From Botrytis cinerea B05.10 (Eukaryota > Ascomycota > Leotiomycetes > Helotiales > Sclerotiniaceae): DNA of 64,000 nucleotides. Shown one piece after another: positions 37,540 to 50,679 of this stretch. The DNA lies in assembly GCF_000143535.2 (NCBI RefSeq), contig NC_037316.1:620001-684000 (forward strand), written 5' to 3'. Positions within the stretch are counted from its first letter, which is position 1. Each line of letters opens with the position of its first letter. The notes below the pieces were generated by a model. It saw only the letters and a list, made by a program, of their open reading frames with translations, had not been told where the DNA came from and made no database searches. A program made the translations under genes and the position numbers.

Positions 37540-37641
37540 GGCCGAATGGTCCAGTGGTAGGATTGTTGTTTCGGGATATTTTCCCCACGTATACTCGTGA
37601 TAGAATATGACAGATCCCGGGTTCGAACCCCGGTTCGGCCC
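37540..37641 (+). tRNA. tRNA-Pro(CGG) with intron
   Basis: Acceptor GGCCGAA (37540-37546) pairs with TTCGGCC (37634-37640), discriminator C37641. The D stem is GTCC/GGAT, the T arm CCGGG-TTCGAAC-CCCGG. The anticodon arm is GTTGT...ATGAC with anticodon CGG at 37572-37574. A 30-base intron lies at 37576-37605, in the standard place one base 3' of the anticodon. The D-arm and TTCGGG context match eukaryotic tRNA-Pro. The gene looks intact. Confidence 0.92.
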
Positions 37642-37772
37642 TCCGTTTTTGCTTTTGTTTTGTTCCAAGTTGTGAAGCTTTTGACATCGAGTATATTAGT
37701 TGAAACCCCTAATATTTGAAGTTTTGGCATTTTCTTGTATCTTGGTGGGGTACACGAACGAATGACTAATAT
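37642..37772 (+). repeat. tRNA-Pro 3' flank, also found at 63.35 kb
   Basis: This flank shares long blocks with 63352-63494, including GTGAAGCTTTTGA, GAAGTTTTG and a 3' block with CTTGGTGGGGTACACG and CGAATGACTAAT. Order and orientation are the same. The similarity stops near where the Fot1-type element begins. Confidence 0.85.
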
Positions 37773-37993
37773 TATACTTAATTTAATAATAGCATAAGGA
37801 CTAACGTAGTTTATCAGCGAGCGGATCACTTTTACTTCAATTTACATTTTTCTCTTTCAATATGTATTTTACTAATCAATTGAAATACAATAAAATAATA
37901 AAGAAGCTCGAATACTCTTAGTTATTAAAATCATTCAAAAAGATAAAAAACTTAGTATCCGAAAAGCTATCAAATTGTATAATTTATTATATA

Positions 37994-38461
37994 TATTGTT
38001 TATAATATTGTTCTTATAAATAAAATAATAATATAATATAATATTGATATCTTTTAATTTATATATATATTCAAATAAGAATAAAGTAATTTTCATTATG
38101 AATTCGAATTATAAATTAATAATGAAAGATTGAAAGCTATATAGATCGATTAAATAAAATCGATAAGATAATAGTTAATTATCTAATTGTTATTTCAAAA
38201 GAATGAAAAGAATAATGAATTTTTTATTTAAAGAATGACCAGATTAAAAAAAGGAATTTAAATAAAAAAAACTGATTTTAAATAAATAAATATAAAAAGA
38301 AATCTAATCCTTCAAATTGTAAAATAAAAAAATTAATCTCATATAATTTTTCAATCAAAATTATATATTATATTATTTATATAATTTATTAATTATTTAT
38401 TTGAGTATATTTCTATATTATATATATATAATTATCTTTTATATATTTTCGATTTTTGATA
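37994..38461 (+). repeat. Left LTR of the copia element
   Basis: Aligns along its whole length with 44723-45213. Differences are mainly A/G and C/T, as expected from RIP. The start is set by the target duplication and the end by loss of similarity after TTTTTGATA. Confidence 0.85.
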
Positions 38462-39436
38462 AATTATGAATTCAATAATTCATATATATAATTAAAAAGC
38501 AAATTATCTTAGTATATAATATAATACATATTAAAAAAATGATAAAAAAGCTTTCAAAAAAATATTGAAAAAGCTTTCGAAAATCTAAAAGAAAATCGAT
38601 TTTCGAATTCGGAATTAAATATATTCAAAGTGTATTTAAAATCGAATTGAAATTCAATTAAAATTTAATGTTTTATATGTTATATATGAAAGAATATATA
38701 CTAATACAAATCAATATCGATTTTATACCTTTTTTCGAATTCATATAGCTTTTATATATATATGTTATATACATCTTTATCACATTATAAAATAATACTA
38801 TTAAATAAAATATATTATTAAAAGGTATCCCCTTATATATATATATATATATCTACAATCCTCATATATATTATCGATCTTTATATATATTATCAAATAT
38901 TATATATATATATATATTATCGAATTATATATTATATATATATTTGCAAATCTCATTTATATATATATATTATATAGAAATATTATAAAGATATCCCGAT
39001 TAATCAATTGAAGGATGTATAAATATAAATAATAATAGATAATATAATATAATCTAATATAATAATAAGAAAGTTTATTATATCAACAATTTATATTATT
39101 ATATTACCTTCAATATAAGAATCAAATATTATCCAATAGCTTATTAAAACGAAAATCAAAATATAATAAATCAATTAGGTATAAAAGATTCTATTTTCAA
39201 CATATCTATATATTATATTTATAATATAAAGAATATAAAAAGAAATTCTAATTTAATTATTGAAGAGTCTTAATTATTGAAATATATATCGAATACATAT
39301 ATAATTAAAATAATAAATTTGAATATAAATCTTATCGAACTAGAGGATCATAATTCAGAACTTATATTGAATATATCAAGGAGAGAAAGAATACGATTGA
39401 AACAATTCAATATCCCTGTCACATTGGAGATCGAAT

Positions 39437-39680
39437 AAGGAAGATAATATAATAGGATATAATATATATCAAGTTTCTATCCCTATAGAAGTACTAGTGT
39501 TGGTATCACCATGGGGATGGTGAAGTCAATATAGTACTATGGTTCACACTGTTGTAATATTGCTTAGGGTTCTAAAAGCTAGGACTACGAAACGTATTGC
39601 TGTAGTGCCGAAAGGTGCTAGCGCAAGCGCTAGCACGGTCACATGATCCCTATCCCGACAACTAGCTTTTTAGCCTTCCT
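39437..39680 (+). repeat. Higher-GC island with nested inverted repeats
   Basis: Inside the very AT-rich copia element, about 240 bases keep ordinary composition. They contain CACCAT-GGGG-ATGGTG (39507-39522) inside GTACTA/TAGTAC arms. They also hold a perfect 10-base palindrome GTGCTAGCGC-AA-GCGCTAGCAC (39615-39636) inside AAAAGCTAG/CTAGCTTTT arms (39574-39582, 39662-39670). It lies between the left LTR and gag. It may be leader sequence of the element or a separate small insertion. Confidence 0.7.
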
Positions 39681-42600
39681 ATATATAAGTCTATATTCTT
39701 AAAACTAAACCTAATTAAATAAATAAAATTAAATCCTTAGAAGTTATACAAATATATATATATATCATCTATAATAAATAGTATAATAATTATCTTATAC
39801 AAAGATATTCTAGTTTAAATAGATTTTATTATATATATAATAAGATTTAAATCAAAAAATAGTAGTTAAATCTAATACGAAATTTGTATTAATATCTGAA
39901 GTATATAATATAACTTTGTAAAGTTTTCGTAAAGTTAAAAAACACTCCTAAATAAGATTCTAATTTATATAATACTTACCATATTATATTATATATTTAA
40001 GAAATTATTAAATATGAATTACGGAATCAAATATAAAAGCTCAATTCTGAATAATCGATTTAATTATATAAAATGATATAATAAAGCTAAATTCTTTTTA
40101 AAAGCTAATAGTGTTATGCTCTATATAGACAATTCAAATAATAATTCCGATAAACAATATTATTTTAAGCCAAATGAAATATCTATATCTAAAGAATTTC
40201 ATTTAAGATATAATGAAAAATTAAAAGAATTCAAAAAAAAATCTAAAAAAGCTTTTATTATATTAAAATCTATAATATTAATAAAATTAAATAAAAGATT
40301 TAAAGAAAAATCTAATTCAAAAGAGTTTTAAAATATTATAAATAAAATATATAATAAAACCTTATTAGATTTAATAGGTTGATATTTTAATAAATTAATA
40401 AAATCAAATTATAATGATTTTAATAATATAAATAAATATATAAATAATATATTATCATTATATATTTATTTAAAAGATTTAAAATTCGAATTACAAAAGG
40501 CTTATATAATTTGAATAATATTTAATAACTTAAATGATTCTTTTGATTCATTTAAATCTAAAAAAACAAATGAAATTTCAAAAGATTTAATAAATAATAA
40601 TAATATTGATTTAGATAAATTAATATTTGAATTAATATTCGAAGAATTTAAAATGAAAGGTTTTATAAAGTTTAATAAAGTTATTAAGTCTCAAAATATT
40701 ATTTCAAATTATATATATTGTAGTAAAAAGGGTTATTTAGAGAGCAAATGCTTTAAAAAGTATTTTGAATTTTATAATAAAGATTATAAAAGATTTAAAA
40801 ACTTTAATAAAAATAAATATAATAAAAATAAACTTTATAAAGTTATAAAAAAGTTAAATAATCTTAAAAAGTTTAATAAGTTCTATAATATGAATAAAAA
40901 TAATAAAAAAGTTAATCAAAATAATAATAATAAAAATAAAAAGGATTCTAAAAGTTCTAATATTGAAGAAATAAATCAAGCCTTTTTAAAAGATTTCGAT
41001 ATTATATTTAGTTTCAAATATGAAAATAATATTATAGTTTTATTAGTAAATTATATTATTAAATTTAAAAACAATATTATATTAGATTTAGGAGTTATAA
41101 AGTATTATTGTTTAAATAAAGAATGGCTTATAAATTATAAAACATATAAAGTTTCAAAATATATAAATATAGCAAATAGAGAATTTATATTAATATTAAG
41201 GTATAGGGATATTTCAATTATTATAAATAATAAAAGAAAATTCATTTGAATGGTTAAATATATATTCTTATTAAAATCAATTCTAATTAATATTAAATAA
41301 ATAATTAAAAAGGAATGGGTTAGTAATATACTATCTTTTGATAATATTTATAATTTTTCAAATAAATTATTAAATATTAAAATCAAAATTAAATAAATTA
41401 ATAATGCCTTTTATTTAAAAATGTAATATAAATTATAAATTAATAAATCAATTAAATTATAATATAAATATAAATATTATTAATAAGAATATAGATTTTA
41501 AAATAGATTTGAAAAATGAATTCAAAAAAGAATTTAAAAGTTTTAAAAAAGATTTAAATATAAAATTTAAAAAGGAATTGAAAAATATAAGTCTTAATAA
41601 TTTAAATCTTTAATATAAATATTTAAATTATATAAATAAAGATTATATTATAAAAATATTAAATTTAAAAGAATTTAATATTAATTTAAATTATTATAAA
41701 GTTTGTATATATATTAAAATAATTCAAAATATTAATAAAACTTTTTTTAATATTAAATTAAATTAATTCGAAAAAGTTAATATTGATATTTATAAATAAT
41801 TTAAAATATCAAAATTAAAAGAGAAAAAATATTTTATTACTTTTATTAAATAGATTACGAAAGGTATATAAATATATTCTATTAAATATAAATCTAATAC
41901 TTTTATTACATTAAAAGATTTTTATAATTTAATATTAAATCAATTTAATAAAAATATTAAAATAATAAAATTCAATAATATTAAAGAATTTAATTCGAAT
42001 TAATAGAATTTATTTGTTAAATCAAAAAGTATTATATTAGAGTTTATAAGTTTTCATTATTATTTTCAAAATAGAATAATTAAAAAATTAAATAGATATT
42101 TAATAGAAAGATTATTAATATTTATAAAAAATAAAAATCTATTTATATTCTTATAATTTAATATATTAAAAGATATAGTTTATATTAAAAACAAATATTA
42201 TAATAGAATTATAAAAAGCTTTCCCTTTAAATTAATATTAAATAAAAAATCTAATTTAAAAGGAATTAAAATTTTAGAGTTTTTAATATATATATTAAAA
42301 TATAAAGAAAAGAGAACAAATAAACTTAATTATAAATTAGAAAAAGGAATCTTAATAGAATTTGAATTATCTAAGAATTTATTATTTTATATTCCAAATA
42401 GAAATAAAATTATAAATTCTAATAATTATATTATTAAAAAAGATATCTTATATTATAATAAAGATATAAATAATAATAATAATTTTATTATAAATAATCT
42501 ATTAAAAAGATTAAATATAAAAACCCTTAAAAATGAAAATCAAAAAAAAGAGATAAATAAATATAATAATATTTATAATAATTCAAAAAATAATAATGAT

Positions 42601-44722
42601 TTTAATAATTCTAATAATAATAAAAGATTAATAATAGAAATTTTATATAATTTTAATTTACCTATTTCAATAAGATAATTTTAATTTACCTATTTCAATA
42701 AGATAATCTAAATATATTAAAAGAGTAGAATCATTATTAAATATATATAATCTTACTTATATATTATATATTGAATTAAAGAATCAAAATTATAAAATTA
42801 AATTAAATAATATTGATGACAATTAATATAAAAATAAAATATTATTATACTTTAATATAAAAACTAAAAAAAAAGTAATAATAAAAAAGCCTTATAATAA
42901 AAATCTAATAATTCCTAAATTATATTCAAAAGTTATAAATTCGAATCAAAAAGAAAATTGAAAAAAAGTTATAAATTATAAAATAAAATTTTTAAAAAAG
43001 AATAATATTTAGAATATTATTAAAAAGAATAATAATATTAAAGAATTAAATATTTTAAAAACAAAATGGATTTATAAAATCAAATATTTATTTAAAAATA
43101 ATATTGAATTTAAAATTAAATATATAACTAAAAAATTTGAACAATTATATAACTTAAATTATTTAAATACATTTGCTAATATAATAAAACAAATAACCTA
43201 GAAATTAATATTTACTTTAACAATAAATAAAAAATAATATATATATAAAATAAATATAATATTAGCTTTTATTCAAAAAAATATTAATAAAAATATATAT
43301 ATTAAATCTTCTAAAATATATTATAATAAAAATATAATATTAAAACTAAATAAAACTCTATATAAATTAAAACAATCTACTAGAATCTAATATACTACAT
43401 TAAAAAACATATTAAATCAATTAAATTTTATCAATATAAAATTAAACAAATATATATTTATAAATAAATATTTAAAATTAATATTAAATATATTCATTAA
43501 TAATATTACTATTATAAACTTTAACAAAGTTTTAATAAAAGATTTTATAAAAAATCTAAAAAGATATTTAGATTTAAAAGATTTAGGTTTTATAAAAGAC
43601 TATTTAGATATTCAAATAATTTTAAATAAAAAATCTATGGAACTTTTTCAAAAAGAATATATTGAAAAATGTTTTATAGATTTAAATTTAAAAAAATATA
43701 TTCCTATAACCACTTCTATAATTGCTAAAAATAATTTGAAAATAAATCCTAATAAAACAAATTTAAATAATATTAAATTAACTCAAAAAATAATAAAAAA
43801 ATTATTATATTTAACATTAAAAACTAAATAGAATATTGCATTTTCGATTCTAAAACTAACAAGATATACATCTAATCCTAATAAAGAATATTTAATAACA
43901 ATAAAAAGAATTTTTAGATATTTAAAAGATATTAAAAACTTTAAAACAATTTATAAAAAAGATTATAATAGTTTTATAAAAAACTTTTACAATTCTAATT
44001 ATACTAATAATAAAAGTTCTACAAAATCTTTTAATGAATATATATTTATATATAAAAATAATCCAATTAATTAAAAAACTAAATTATAATCAACTATAAT
44101 TTAAAATACAATCAAATCTAAATTAATTATTATAAATTTAATTACTAAAGAAATTATATATTTAAAAAGAATATTAATCAAATTAAATCAATATAATCAA
44201 AAAAAATTTCTAATATAAATAAACAATATAACAGCAAAAGTTATATCTGAAAATACTACATATTACAATAAAAGCAAATATATAAATATAAAATATTATT
44301 ATATAAAAGATCTTATAAATAAAAAACTTTTAGATCTAAATTAAATTTCGATTAATAATCAAATAATTGATAAATTGATTAAACTGTTGGATAGAATTAA
44401 ATTATTTAAATTTATTAATATAATTCAAAATTATAATAATTATTAAATAATTATAAAAATAAAAATTAGTATTCTTTTTATTTATTGAAAAAGGTTTTTT
44501 AATAAGGTTAATATTAGAATATATAAATTAATACTCTTTTTACCCTTTTAAAAAGATTTTTAATAAAACTAATAATATTCTAAAAAATAATATATAATAT
44601 ATAAATATAACTTTACAAAAACTTCACAAAATTATATAAAATTATATAATATTGTTTTATTCATTATTTTATTATTATTTTATATATAATTAATTAAAAA
44701 AATAATACATATTAAAAAGAAC

Positions 44723-45213
44723 TATTATTTATAATATTATTCTTATAAATAAAAATAATAATATAATATAATATTGATATCTTTTAATTTATATATATAT
44801 ATATTTAAATAAGAATAAAGTAATTTTTATTATAAATTCAAATTATAAATTAATAATGAAAGATTGAAAACTATATAAATCGATTAAATAAAATCGATAA
44901 AATAATAGTTAATCACTTAATCATCATTTTAAAAAAATAAAAGGAATAATAGATTTTTTATTTAAAGAATGATTGGATTAAAAAAAGAAATTTAAATAAA
45001 GAAAACTAATTTTAAATAAATAAACATAAAAAGGGATCTAATCCTTTGAATTGTAAAATAAGAAAGTTAATCTTATATAATTTTTCAATCAAAATTATAT
45101 ATCACATTGCTTATATAATCCATTAATCATTTATTCAAGCATGCTTCCATATTATATATATATAAAATTATATATATATATAATTACTCTTTATATGCTT
45201 TCGACCCTCGATA
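44723..45213 (+). repeat. Right LTR of the copia element
   Basis: Partner of 37994-38461, about 20 bases longer through TA-repeat expansion. It is followed by target duplication ATATA and then by the continuing Fot1 transposase frame. Confidence 0.85.
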
Positions 45214-46790
45214 ATATACATTGTTTTATTATAAAATAAATAGTTTTATCTTTCGTATCGAAACTCAAGCGAATTCTTATAATCTTATAGAATTAAAAGA
45301 AACAATTATTATTAATATATAAGCGAAATATAGTATTTTAAATAGAGATTCTTATAATTTCGATGAAATAGGTTTTATAATAGGGATTATATATATAGTA
45401 ATAATTATTATTAGTATTGAGAGATATAGTAGAAACAAATTAGTATAGTTAGATAATTAAGAATAGATTATAGTAATAATATATGGAAATGGAAAGGGTA
45501 AAATTATTCTTTCATTTTTAATAATTTAAGGATAAGTTTATTTTTCCAATTGATATATTAAAATAAATCTTCCTATAAAATAAGCTATTAAATCTATATC
45601 TAATAGGTGAATGAATTATGAGATAGATTTAGAATAATTGAAACATTTTAATAAATATATTAAGAATTGAAAAAAGAGTAAATATCGAATATTAATATTG
45701 GATAAGTATAAAAATTATAAATCAATAGTTTTTTAAATATATTATAAAGAGAATAATATTATATATTTATATTTATTATTGTATTTAAATTATTTAATTC
45801 AATTATTTAATATTAATTGTTTTAATAATCTAAAATGTTATATAATAATTAAATTAATAGATTTATTAAGATATATATTAATTATATTTCAAAGGTTGAA
45901 TTCTTTATAATTTTTAAAGTTGTATATAAGGAATCAATCACTTTTTAGAATATGGAATTAGGATTTCGAGAAATAGGTTTAATTCTATTTAATTCTGAAG
46001 CTATATTTTCGAAATTAAATATTCAAATTCATATATTTATTCATTCCTTTTTTGATCTAGATTAATAGATTTCTTAAATCTCTTATAATTTAATAAAAAC
46101 TCAAATAATTTATTATTAATTAAGTTTTTTTATATTTATATTCGAAACTGTATTAACTTTAGTTAAAGGTATAAAGAGATTAACTTATAAAAATATATTT
46201 TTAAATATAAAGAATTATATATATCGAATAGCAAATAAGATATTAAGTAAGTGTTGATATATAAAAAAAACTTAATTATATTAAGGAGGAGTATTTACTA
46301 AATAAAAGACTTTTGATATATTATTTCAATAAAAAATTAATATTCAAATTTAATATAATAAGTATTAAAAAGAAGGGAATTCTAATAGGAAAGTATTTTC
46401 TAATTGATATTATAATAAATGTGAAAAGATAGGATATAATATAAGAATTTATTAAAAAAATAAAATAGATTCTAGATTATTAGATTTTTTATAATTTTAA
46501 TTAATTGATTCGATTATTATTGAATAATATAATTTTAAAAGTATAAATTGAGGTGAAAGTGATTTATTCGATGATAAACTATGTTATTATTACTTTGTTA
46601 AAGATCTTATTGAAAAGCGATAAATTAATAATAATTATTTTAATATTAAAAATATAATTATAAATAAATTAATAAAGTTATATATTAGAATAATTTTTGA
46701 AAGATATAAGAATATATTAGACCTTATAGTAGATTAAGATTCAATTACAAAAGTTAAAAGAGAATAATCTTTTTAAATAAGTATTGGAAA

Positions 46791-47686
46791 TATGAAATAC
46801 ATAATATGTAATACTTTATATGAATAATATTACATATACATATATATATATATCTTTCATTTTGTAATCTAGATCTTAAGTCTATTAAGTCAATCTTTAT
46901 AGTTATTAATACATGTAATCACTGTCCTATCACTCTCTTTGAAATAATTAATAATAATTCTATTCAGAATCTTTCTAATATTACAAATCTTCTTTTATTA
47001 TATAGTATAATTAATTAATTATAAATTATTAGTATTTGAAAGAGATATATTGAAATGATAATTTAAAATCATTTATGAAAATTGTTGAGTTTATTTGAAG
47101 AATCAATTTTGTATGAATTTTGTTGAGGTTACAGTAATGTGTCGTTCCATGTGGCGTTCCATGCTTTGTTCTAGCTATTTGCTATTCTCTGGACCGTTCC
47201 TTACCGCAAGCCATTTCCTGTGCTTACAGAGCATTAAACCGTTGAAATCTACATAACAGATGGTTATGTGGCACGTAAAACCTTTTGTTACTACAGCCGA
47301 AGCCATGTGACTCCCTTTGATCAATAAGTCACGGGCCCAAGATGCGGCCACTAATCATCGATCATGTAGTACTTGCTATGTTCTATGTAAGTAGGGGTAG
47401 TTCGAGACATGTTTCGAAAATTATCACTGCGAGTCACTTGAATTGGAATCACAAGAGTGATATGGCACGACCCTGTGATTGGACAGTTCGATGAGGATCT
47501 AGCTAATCTGTCTTGTGAGAAGCAATTTCAAAGTCTTTTAATGTTCAATTTTCCCATCTAGCTATATGCATATAGCAAGGCTAATCCCTTCATCGTGTAT
47601 TCATCTCAACTTAATTGCCATGTGAAACCACTTTTGGAACTTGTGTATATAAGAACCGTGATCAGATTCGAACGAACCATCAGATA
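46791..47686. other. Boundary of AT-rich block, no gene
   Basis: AT-rich sequence of unknown origin runs to about 47.1 kb, where composition returns to normal within a few dozen bases. After that, 47.1-47.69 kb has no supported gene and is the 3' side of the zinc-cluster gene. Confidence 0.5.
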
Positions 47687-49946
47687 TCAAAACCTGTTTC
47701 TCGTCAAATTTCGATTTTGTACATTTTTATGGGTGGGTATGGTGGCCGAGGACAATGCAGCGGATCTATGTCGATATTCCTGATCAAGAGCTTCTAAGAA
47801 TATATCGTTCTTCTCCACATCGTCCCAGATTGGGTCAATAACCTGGTATGAGAGCTCGGGTAACTCAGCATTAACGTTCGCCTTATTAAATGAGTGAAAC
47901 ACTGCTCTCCGGTGCAATGATGTCAATCTAAACTTTCCCCAGCATTTGTCTGGAAGTTTTAGTGTTAGTAAGTCAAAGTGAATGGTAGGTGTACTTCATG
48001 TGATCGTACCGGCAAATCCTTCAAACGCTTCTGCATCAACACATAGATCTTTTCCTGGAACTAACGAATACGTTGCGGTTCCGTCCACTACCTCTGGCTC
48101 CACACTTGGAACCAAAAATATCCTGTCCGCAAGCTTTGGAACATGTGTTCTACCGGCTGTTTTCTCTTTCGCATCCCAAGCCTCGACACAATCCAAGAAT
48201 TCCCTCCAGGCACCGATATTCACACCGAATCCTGCAAATCCAAATAGAACAACATGTATCTCTGTTGGGAGATTGGTGTTTCCTTCTACCATGATTTCAT
48301 TAAACACATTAACCCATGCCCGTAGTAGTGCCAGTCCAGATGCACTTTCACTCATATACCCATGAGTGATTGGAACGGATATTGTACCCTGACGACAAAA
48401 TGCTATATAGCCAAACCTCGCAATACCGGCTATAATATAAATCAACCCATTAGTTTGTCCCTTGGGTATCGATGATGAAAATTCGTGGTCCTCTAAACAC
48501 AATTGGAGATGATCTTACTCAACAATCTCCCATTCTGCAGCAAAACAAGCGAATTTTATTTGGATGTGTATTGACTTGAAACACTCACCTGGCTCTGAGT
48601 ACCGTACTCCACGGTTCCCGACCCGAAGTAGGCCCCGCCACATTAGGCCCACTCGGGGTCCTTTTCGTAGTAAGGCCATGATAGCTGAATTGTCACCACT
48701 TGATAATCGACTAGTAACGAGAGTAATCAGAAAGAATGTTTCCTGTGGAGAGGGTACATGGTAGATACACTTACGCGACTGTTATGACCAGGTAATGGAC
48801 CGCTTGTGTTGAAGGCTGTACAACATTCTCGGGTTTTACATCCACCCCAATTGAGACGCCATCGCCATGAACTCCATCCCAGTCGTTGATTCTCGTGAAA
48901 TCTATGTCTTTGGCGGCTCTAAAATGTGTTTGCCAGTATTGGTAGACATGTTTGGGGTAAGTACACTCGAGACCAAGGTCTTTGCATCGGCTGCATGGGA
49001 CGCCTACTATTGTAGAAAGCGGGAGTCAGTAGGCATCACTTGCATCAAATTAAAATTCCTAGGAATTTGCAGAATTGGATAAAGATTGTGGACATAACTT
49101 ACTGTCACAACTTTTGTTAATTGTAAAGTTTACCTTGCATTGTGTACAGACGAGATTCCTGTGTCGAGGTTCTGAGAGACTTTGCATCGTGAAATGAGTT
49201 TCTGAATCTTGTAATTGTAAATCGTGAGTTTTCTCCCATGGTTGAATTGCCAATGCTTTGGCGTCCCCTGGAGCGCTCGTCGCTGGCTTCAAGGACGTCC
49301 ACGACGTATGTGGGTATTTTGGTAACCCCTCCTTCTCATCAAACTTATAAAGTTCGTTCAATAGGATTTGTCTTGTTAATCTTTTCCCAGATGGAAGCAT
49401 ATCACCATCAAACCCTTTAAGGACCAAATGCTCCTTTAATTCCACGTTTTTGAGATAGTTGTACATCTTCGCGTTCGTTAAGGGATCTCGGGGGGGCTCC
49501 ATTGTGGTATCTACTGCCAGTAGTGTTGAATCATCACCAGACGCAGTGGTTTCGGCGCTCGGCCTAGCTAGCATCGAATCTGTCGGGATTTGACATTGAA
49601 TTCCTCTACTTCGGCACCCTTTACAGCCATCTGGCCCTTTGGGATCGACACATTTACGCCTTCCCTTGCTGCATGCAACGCAGGCTTTTGCAACACGCCT
49701 AGGTTTAATTGTAGATGGTGGTGGGGGGGATGATCCCACAGAAGCAAGCCCTGGAATTATCGTTTTGGACTTTTTGACTTCAATGTTCTTCTCTTCGACG
49801 CCGCTCCCGTTACCGCTACACCCTTCATTTTCAGCGATCTCGGAATGGATGCTTTCTCGGGTTCGTTTCCTCTTCTTTTCCGTTAATGAAATGATCCCAC
49901 CTTCGGACTCGGAATGAGCCTGTACTTCTCTCAAAGTTGGATCCAT
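47687..49946 (-). CDS. Putative DNA-binding protein with two zinc-cluster motifs
   Basis: My minus-strand model is exons 49946-49103, 49006-48775, 48710-48589, 48492-48010 and 47949-47687, giving 647 aa with all phases consistent. A basic N terminus (EKKRKRTRE) precedes a canonical Zn2Cys6 motif: Cys 89, 92, 99, 108, 111, 118. A second six-cysteine motif spans intron 1: Cys 267, 270, 280, 286, 289, 296, ending KDLGLECTYP, with a longer first loop (nine residues). The C-terminal half (YQYWQTHFRAAKDIDF, EIHVVLFGFAGFGVNIGAWR, WGKFRLTSLHRRAVFHSF) is unfamiliar and is not the usual fungal transcription-factor domain. The third intron has an alternative acceptor (CTGCAG, about 48527) that would end the protein early after EWEIVE. 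Function is inferred to be nuclear regulation. Confidence 0.72.
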
Positions 49947-50679
49947 AGCAAGTGGTTTCGGGATTTCGAAATCATGTAGAGTTCACGCGATTCCAAGCTT
50001 GTTCCCGGGCGCGAAATCGTAGAGATTGTAAGATAGCGAACGAGATTTCTAATATTGATCAAAACGAATCATGAATATACATTAAAACTCTGGCAAATCA
50101 CTGGAAGGAGTTATTGACATAACAAATGTGATCGCTTAGTTATGGAGGTGTAGATAATAGGTTGTGTAGAGTAGGAAGGGATGTGTGGGGTGAAGATGAA
50201 GCTTGGGGCGAATAGGACCCACAAGTACCTTGATGTCGGGATCAGTGAAATAATTGACTTCCCGGTGGAACCCAAACTCATGGAAACGGAATAATTCATT
50301 GAAGTTGCAAATGGTTTGGGAAAATGAGAAATGAAGTTCTTGAGAAAGTAAATAATTATTCGAGCGAACTAACTGTTATGCTACGATAATAGCTGAGTAC
50401 GAAGGTGCTGAAGAACTAAGAGTACAAGCGGTGCGTTATACGTACCAAGTGCACACCTTAGGGCATTCCCCTGTGTCCTCGTAGGATTTGTTAACCCAAT
50501 GGGAATGATAAGATAGGTACATATATGCGCCAAGGCATATGAAGTCATAAGTGAAAAAAAAAGATGGTGGCCCTAGTGTGCAAATTTTCCCTATGATAAT
50601 GACCATGCATGCTAACCAGCCGAATCGCGAGACCTTTTAAACGGAAAACAATGGTGACCCTGCAACTGATTCAATTTAT

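Larger units (their letters stand above)
37994..45213 (+). mobile_element. Ty1/copia LTR retrotransposon, RIP-degraded
   Basis: A 7.2-kb element with two LTRs and a five-base target duplication ATATA (37989-37993 and 45214-45218). Remnants appear in copia order. Gag has a zinc knuckle (YIYCSKKGYLESKC, about 40710-40755) with the first Cys and the His changed to Tyr. Protease carries ILDLG in place of DSG (about 41083). Integrase remnants lie at about 41.6-42.2 kb. Reverse transcriptase (about 43.05-43.7 kb) has WIYKIKY, KFEQLYNLNYLNTFA and INN where YVDD is expected (about 43495), plus LDLKDLGFIKDYL. RNase H lies at about 43.85-44.42 kb and ends SKYINIKYYYIKDL. Stops and frame breaks throughout make it inactive. 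Order PR-IN-RT-RH defines Ty1/copia. Confidence 0.92.
37804..46790 (+). mobile_element. Fot1-type DNA transposon, RIP-degraded, split by a copia element
   Basis: Two pieces of one transposase frame flank the copia element. The left piece (to 37993) reads KEARILLVIKIIQKDKKLSI and RKAIKLYN, the first helix-turn-helix of pogo/Fot1 transposases. The right piece (from 45214) continues in frame with YYKIN...FRIETQAN and then the catalytic core: Asp in NFDE (codon 45362), Asp in ILDKY (45701), and Asn in place of the third Asp (codon 45809). Spacing of the last two is 35 residues, as in the Fot1 family. Many TAA/TAG codons are present. The stretch between the helix-turn-helix and the first Asp is much shorter than usual, suggesting an internal deletion. 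The left end is near 37804 (AGCGAGCGGATCAC within the end); the right end is uncertain. Confidence 0.82.

Noticed and set aside
37427..37829. Minus-strand frames across the tRNA-Pro gene
   Set aside because: They run antisense through a structurally complete tRNA and have no protein features.
40116..43831. Short plus-strand ORFs in the AT-rich block as separate genes
   Set aside because: They are surviving pieces of copia Gag and Pol between RIP-made stops, not independent genes.
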